The notes beneath the pieces are model-generated. The model did not search any database and was not told the DNA's origin. It saw only the letters and a program-made list of their open reading frames with translations. Of a stretch of 9,432 nt of DNA, positions 7,245-9,432 are shown piece after piece. A program made the translations under genes and the position numbers. The stretch lies in contig NHGT02000012.1 of NCBI GenBank assembly GCA_002170005.2, forward strand, positions 25,789 to 35,220, in the 5' to 3' direction. The number at the start of each line of letters is the position of its first letter. Positions within the stretch are counted from its first letter, which is position 1. The DNA is from a bacterium TMED144. GTDB taxonomy: Bacteria > Fidelibacterota > Marinisomatia > Marinisomatales > TCS55.

Positions 7245-7340
7245 ATGCCCTGTGGAAAAAAACGTAAAAGACGTAAAATGAATACGCATAAGCGTAAAAA
7301 ACGTCTTCGCGCAAACAGACATAAAAAGAAAAAAGTTTAA
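7245..7340 (+). CDS. AURKAIP1/COX24-domain-like tiny basic protein, probably ribosomal
   Basis: A 31-residue ORF that starts MPCGKKRKRRKMNTHKRKKR and ends in a run of lysines; 18 of 31 residues are Lys or Arg. The core MNTHKRKKRLRANRHK matches my memory of the small AURKAIP1/COX24-domain proteins annotated in Bacteroidota and relatives. The domain is shared with mitochondrial ribosomal protein mS38 and is similar in kind to mycobacterial bS22, which sits in the small subunit near the decoding site. A ribosomal role is therefore likely but inferred. The gene fits exactly between HU (9 bases) and the next gene (6 bases), has a GAGG ribosome binding site, and uses CGT/CGC for five of seven arginines although neighbours mostly use AGA. 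All of this suggests high expression. Its length makes it easy for gene finders to miss. Confidence 0.82.
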   Translation: MPCGKKRKRRKMNTHKRKKRLRANRHKKKKV

Positions 7341-7346
7341 ATAAAA

Positions 7347-8207
7347 ATGCGGATAACCAGTCTTATTATATTATTGGTTAATTTAATTTTATTACAATCA
7401 TTCGTTAGCGCTTGGGGATATAAAGGTCATAGGATGATTAATGAAAAAGCCGCATTTTTACTAAATGGCGAACTAGGTTTATTTGTAAATAAACATAAAA
7501 ATGCATTAAAATGGTATGGAGTAGTCCCAGACTATATAAAAACATTCTATCCTGAGGAAAAACCATTACATTTTTTTGATGCAGACTATTATGATAAATA
7601 TCCTTTCAAAAATATTCCATTGAACTTTGAAAGATTTAAAGAAAAATACGGATCAGAAAAATTAACAAAAATGGGCACAGCTCCCTGGGCTATTCAAAAA
7701 TCTTGCAATGAGGTAATTTTTTATTTGAAAAATGCTCGTTTGGATGAAGCAATATTTCATATGGGTGTTTTAGCTCACTATGTTGCAGACATTCACAATC
7801 CATTACATACTATTTTAAATTATGACGGGCAACTAACTGGAAACAAAGGAATACATTTTAGATGGGAGGTACGTTTATTTGATGAATATATTGAAAGTAT
7901 TACTCCTTTAGGTGAAATAAAAAGAATTGACAGTCCAGTTGGATATGCAATGGATATAGTGCGTGAATCGTACAAAGATCATAAGCGAATTCTTGATGGA
8001 GACACAAAAGCACGCAAAGTTTTAACTGTTGACCAACAAAAAAAATTAGCATCATATGATGTTTTAAATTTCGAAAATGAATATTTAGAAATTTTAAACT
8101 ATGAAACTATAGATCTACTCAATGAAAGATTAGGTAAATCTGTAATTAGAATAGCTGCATACTGGCAATATTGCTGGACTATGGCAGGAAAGCCAAATTT
8201 AAAATGA
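7347..8207 (+). CDS. Secreted zinc-dependent phospholipase C / S1-P1 nuclease-like protein
   Basis: Predicted exported three-zinc hydrolase of 286 residues. Residues 1-22 are a signal peptide with VSA as cleavage site, which makes Trp23 the first mature residue. In this superfamily the free N-terminal Trp binds zinc. The candidate ligands are then visible in order: Trp23, His28, Asp62, His75, His144 and Asp148 in HYVAD, His154 in NPLH, and His170 and Glu174 in HFRWE. The Trp-to-His spacing of 5 is like P1 nuclease (Trp1, His6), while the last HxxxE pair is like clostridial alpha-toxin (P1 has HxxxD). The segment NYDGQLTGNKGIHFRWE resembles proteins annotated as zinc-dependent phospholipase C family in Bacteroidota. 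Substrate (phospholipid, or RNA and single-stranded DNA) cannot be told from sequence. The stop overlaps xseA by ATGA. No Shine-Dalgarno sequence is seen. Confidence 0.82.
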   Translation: MRITSLIILLVNLILLQSFVSAWGYKGHRMINEKAAFLLNGELGLFVNKHKNALKWYGVVPDYIKTFYPEEKPLHFFDADYYDKYPFKNIPLNFERFKEKYGSEKLTKMGTAPWAIQKSCNEVIFYLKNARLDEAIFHMGVLAHYVADIHNPLHTILNYDGQLTGNKGIHFRWEVRLFDEYIESITPLGEIKRIDSPVGYAMDIVRESYKDHKRILDGDTKARKVLTVDQQKKLASYDVLNFENEYLEILNYETIDLLNERLGKSVIRIAAYWQYCWTMAGKPNLK

Positions 8208-9397
8208 GAAGTAAAAACTTTAGCACAGTAACTGAATTAACTTCAAAAATTAAAGATTTATTGGAAAATAACTTTTTTAATGTTTTCGTTAAAGGTGAAA
8301 TTTCGAATTTCATACATCATGGCTCTGGCCATATGTACTTCACTCTTAAAGATAGAAATTCTGAAATTAAATCTGTGATGTTCCGTGGTTCAAATCAAGA
8401 CTTAAATTTTCAACCGGCAAACGGAGTTGAAGTTTTCTTGCAAGGCAAAATATCTTTATATGAAGCAAGAGGCCAATATCAAATAATAGTAAGCGAAATG
8501 AAACCTGAGGGCATTGGGGATTTATTCCAGGAATTTGAAAAGTTGAAGAAAAAATTACACAGAGAGGGACTTTTCGATGTTAAAAACAAAAAACAAATTC
8601 CTAAATATCCAAAAAAAATTGCCCTTATAACTTCGTCAACTGGCGCCGCATTGCAAGACATGTTAAATATTTTTAATAGAAGATCTAAGCATATAGATTT
8701 AATCTTAAGACCATCATTAGTTCAAGGCGAAAGAGCATCTGCTGATTTAAAAGATGCAGTAAATGAATTAGGCAATAATAGAGATGTTGATGTAATTGTA
8801 ATTGCTAGAGGAGGCGGATCAATCGAAGATCTCTGGCCGTTTAATTCAGAGGGCCTTGCAAAGGAGATTTTTAATTGTAAAGTACCTATAATTTCAGGCG
8901 TAGGACATGAAACAGACTTTACTATATGTGACATGGTAGCTGATTTAAGAGCTCCTACACCTTCATCAGCAGCAGAAGTTTCAGTAAAAAGCACACTAGA
9001 TATTTTAAATGAAATTAAACAGATTGAATTGAAAATTTTACATAATATTCAAAATATAATTAATAAATATTGGCAAACTTTTGATAGTTTAAATGTTAAG
9101 TATGAAAAATTAAACCCTATGAATAAAATCATAACAAAAATTGAAAAAAATCAGTTTTTAAGAAAATCGCTTTCAACGCATGTTACGAATAGATTGAATG
9201 AAATTAAATTAGAATTTGACATATTTCACAAAAATCTATATTCCTTAAATCCAAAAAGCATTTTGCTGAGAGGCTATAGTATTGCATATGAATCAAGTGG
9301 AAAAATAATTAAAAAATCTGATCAAATTGATGTTGGGGATCAATTTTTATTGAGGACTGGAAATGGAGATTTAAAAGCTGTGAAACAATCCAATTAA
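8204..9397 (+). CDS. xseA: Exodeoxyribonuclease VII large subunit
   Basis: Catalytic subunit of exonuclease VII, which degrades single-stranded DNA from both ends in the cytoplasm together with several XseB subunits. From the ATG at 8204 it has 397 residues, shorter than the 456 of E. coli, mainly through a reduced C-terminal helical region. Seen in order: the N-terminal OB-fold (VKGEISNF, GHMYFTLKD, VFLQGKISLYEARGQYQ), the catalytic domain (PKKIALITSSTGAALQDML, IARGGGSIEDLWPFN with Arg202, SGVGHETDFTICDMVADLRA with His235 and Asp238, then PTPSSAAE), a coiled-coil-like helical stretch from about 265-350, and the typical ending NPKSILLRGYSIAY. The start overlaps the upstream stop by ATGA; an earlier in-frame ATG at 8171 would add 11 residues inside that gene and precede the conserved beginning. 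The next gene is probably xseB, giving the usual xseA-xseB order. Confidence 0.95.
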   Translation: MRSKNFSTVTELTSKIKDLLENNFFNVFVKGEISNFIHHGSGHMYFTLKDRNSEIKSVMFRGSNQDLNFQPANGVEVFLQGKISLYEARGQYQIIVSEMKPEGIGDLFQEFEKLKKKLHREGLFDVKNKKQIPKYPKKIALITSSTGAALQDMLNIFNRRSKHIDLILRPSLVQGERASADLKDAVNELGNNRDVDVIVIARGGGSIEDLWPFNSEGLAKEIFNCKVPIISGVGHETDFTICDMVADLRAPTPSSAAEVSVKSTLDILNEIKQIELKILHNIQNIINKYWQTFDSLNVKYEKLNPMNKIITKIEKNQFLRKSLSTHVTNRLNEIKLEFDIFHKNLYSLNPKSILLRGYSIAYESSGKIIKKSDQIDVGDQFLLRTGNGDLKAVKQSN

Positions 9398-9407
9398 GGG
9401 AAAAACT

Positions 9408-9432
9408 ATGATGAATGAGAATAATAATTTTG
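9408..9432 (+). CDS. xseB: Start of the next gene, possibly exodeoxyribonuclease VII small subunit (partial)
   Basis: An ATG at 9408 (or the adjacent one at 9411) lies 10 bases after xseA and is preceded by AAGGGA at 9396-9401, a plausible Shine-Dalgarno sequence. Only MMNENNNF is readable before the window ends. xseB often follows xseA directly, and a short polar start before the first helix would suit it, but the name rests on position only. Confidence 0.4.

Noticed and set aside
235..8994. Reverse-strand open frames of 60-90 codons (such as 235-474, 837-1040, 1778-2002, 3168-3422, 6944-7216, 8722-8994)
   Set aside because: Each lies opposite a confidently identified gene, has low-complexity or unfamiliar translation, and shows no motif.
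7245..9397. Anti-phage defence island made of a secreted nuclease-like enzyme, exonuclease VII and a tiny basic protein
   Set aside because: XseA is a core repair enzyme, the basic protein looks ribosomal, the zinc enzyme is exported, and there are no mobile or defence neighbours. Housekeeping roles explain all three.
1..9432. tRNA, rRNA, CRISPR array, insertion sequence or attachment site
   Set aside because: Nearly all bases are taken up by recognised genes, and no direct-repeat array, cloverleaf, terminal inverted repeat or transposase motif was seen.

Overview
The window is a strongly AT-rich, gene-dense bacterial chromosome segment. Every recognisable gene lies on the + strand, and most junctions are 4-20 base overlaps or gaps of 10 bases or less. 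An ADP-heptose-type nucleotidyltransferase, two nucleotide-sugar enzymes, a secreted murein lytic transglycosylase and a PlsC acyltransferase point to a Gram-negative, LPS-bearing cell. A 31-residue COX24/AURKAIP1-like basic protein, a zinc-dependent phospholipase C/S1-P1-like secreted enzyme of a type I know from Bacteroidota-like genomes, and few Shine-Dalgarno sequences suggest the FCB side of the tree. A marine Marinimicrobia (SAR406)-like or Bacteroidota-like lineage is my best guess; this is inference, not a match.

Layout. 1-90: last 29 codons of an upstream gene ending in a membrane helix. 95-1950: ugd and rfbC, nucleotide-sugar enzymes overlapping by ATGA. 1959-3224: serS (seryl-tRNA synthetase). 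3217-3946: plsC, broken by a one-base frameshift in a run of eight T. 3927-4397: stand-alone RfaE2-type nucleotidyltransferase. 4398-4448: the only noticeable gap (51 bases), holding a possible promoter. 4449-6943: mltD-like transglycosylase and sppA-like protease. 6948-7235: HU-family DNA-binding protein. 7245-7340: tiny basic ribosomal-protein-like gene. 7347-8207: secreted zinc enzyme. 8204-9397: xseA. 9408 to the edge: start of a gene that is probably xseB.

How the genes fit. The first half mostly supplies precursors for the envelope: UDP-glucuronate, a dTDP-keto-deoxysugar epimer, phosphatidic acid and ADP-heptose. Within it sits one tRNA synthetase. The second half combines wall remodelling and envelope proteolysis (MltD, SppA), nucleoid and ribosome components (HU, COX24-like), a secreted metalloenzyme, and exonuclease VII. 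The pattern looks like a compact core-genome cluster, not an island. I saw no mobile element, CRISPR array, tRNA, rRNA or integration site, and no convincing new multi-gene system. The points most worth checking are the plsC frameshift, the 31-residue gene, and the metal-ligand set of the secreted enzyme coupled to xseA.
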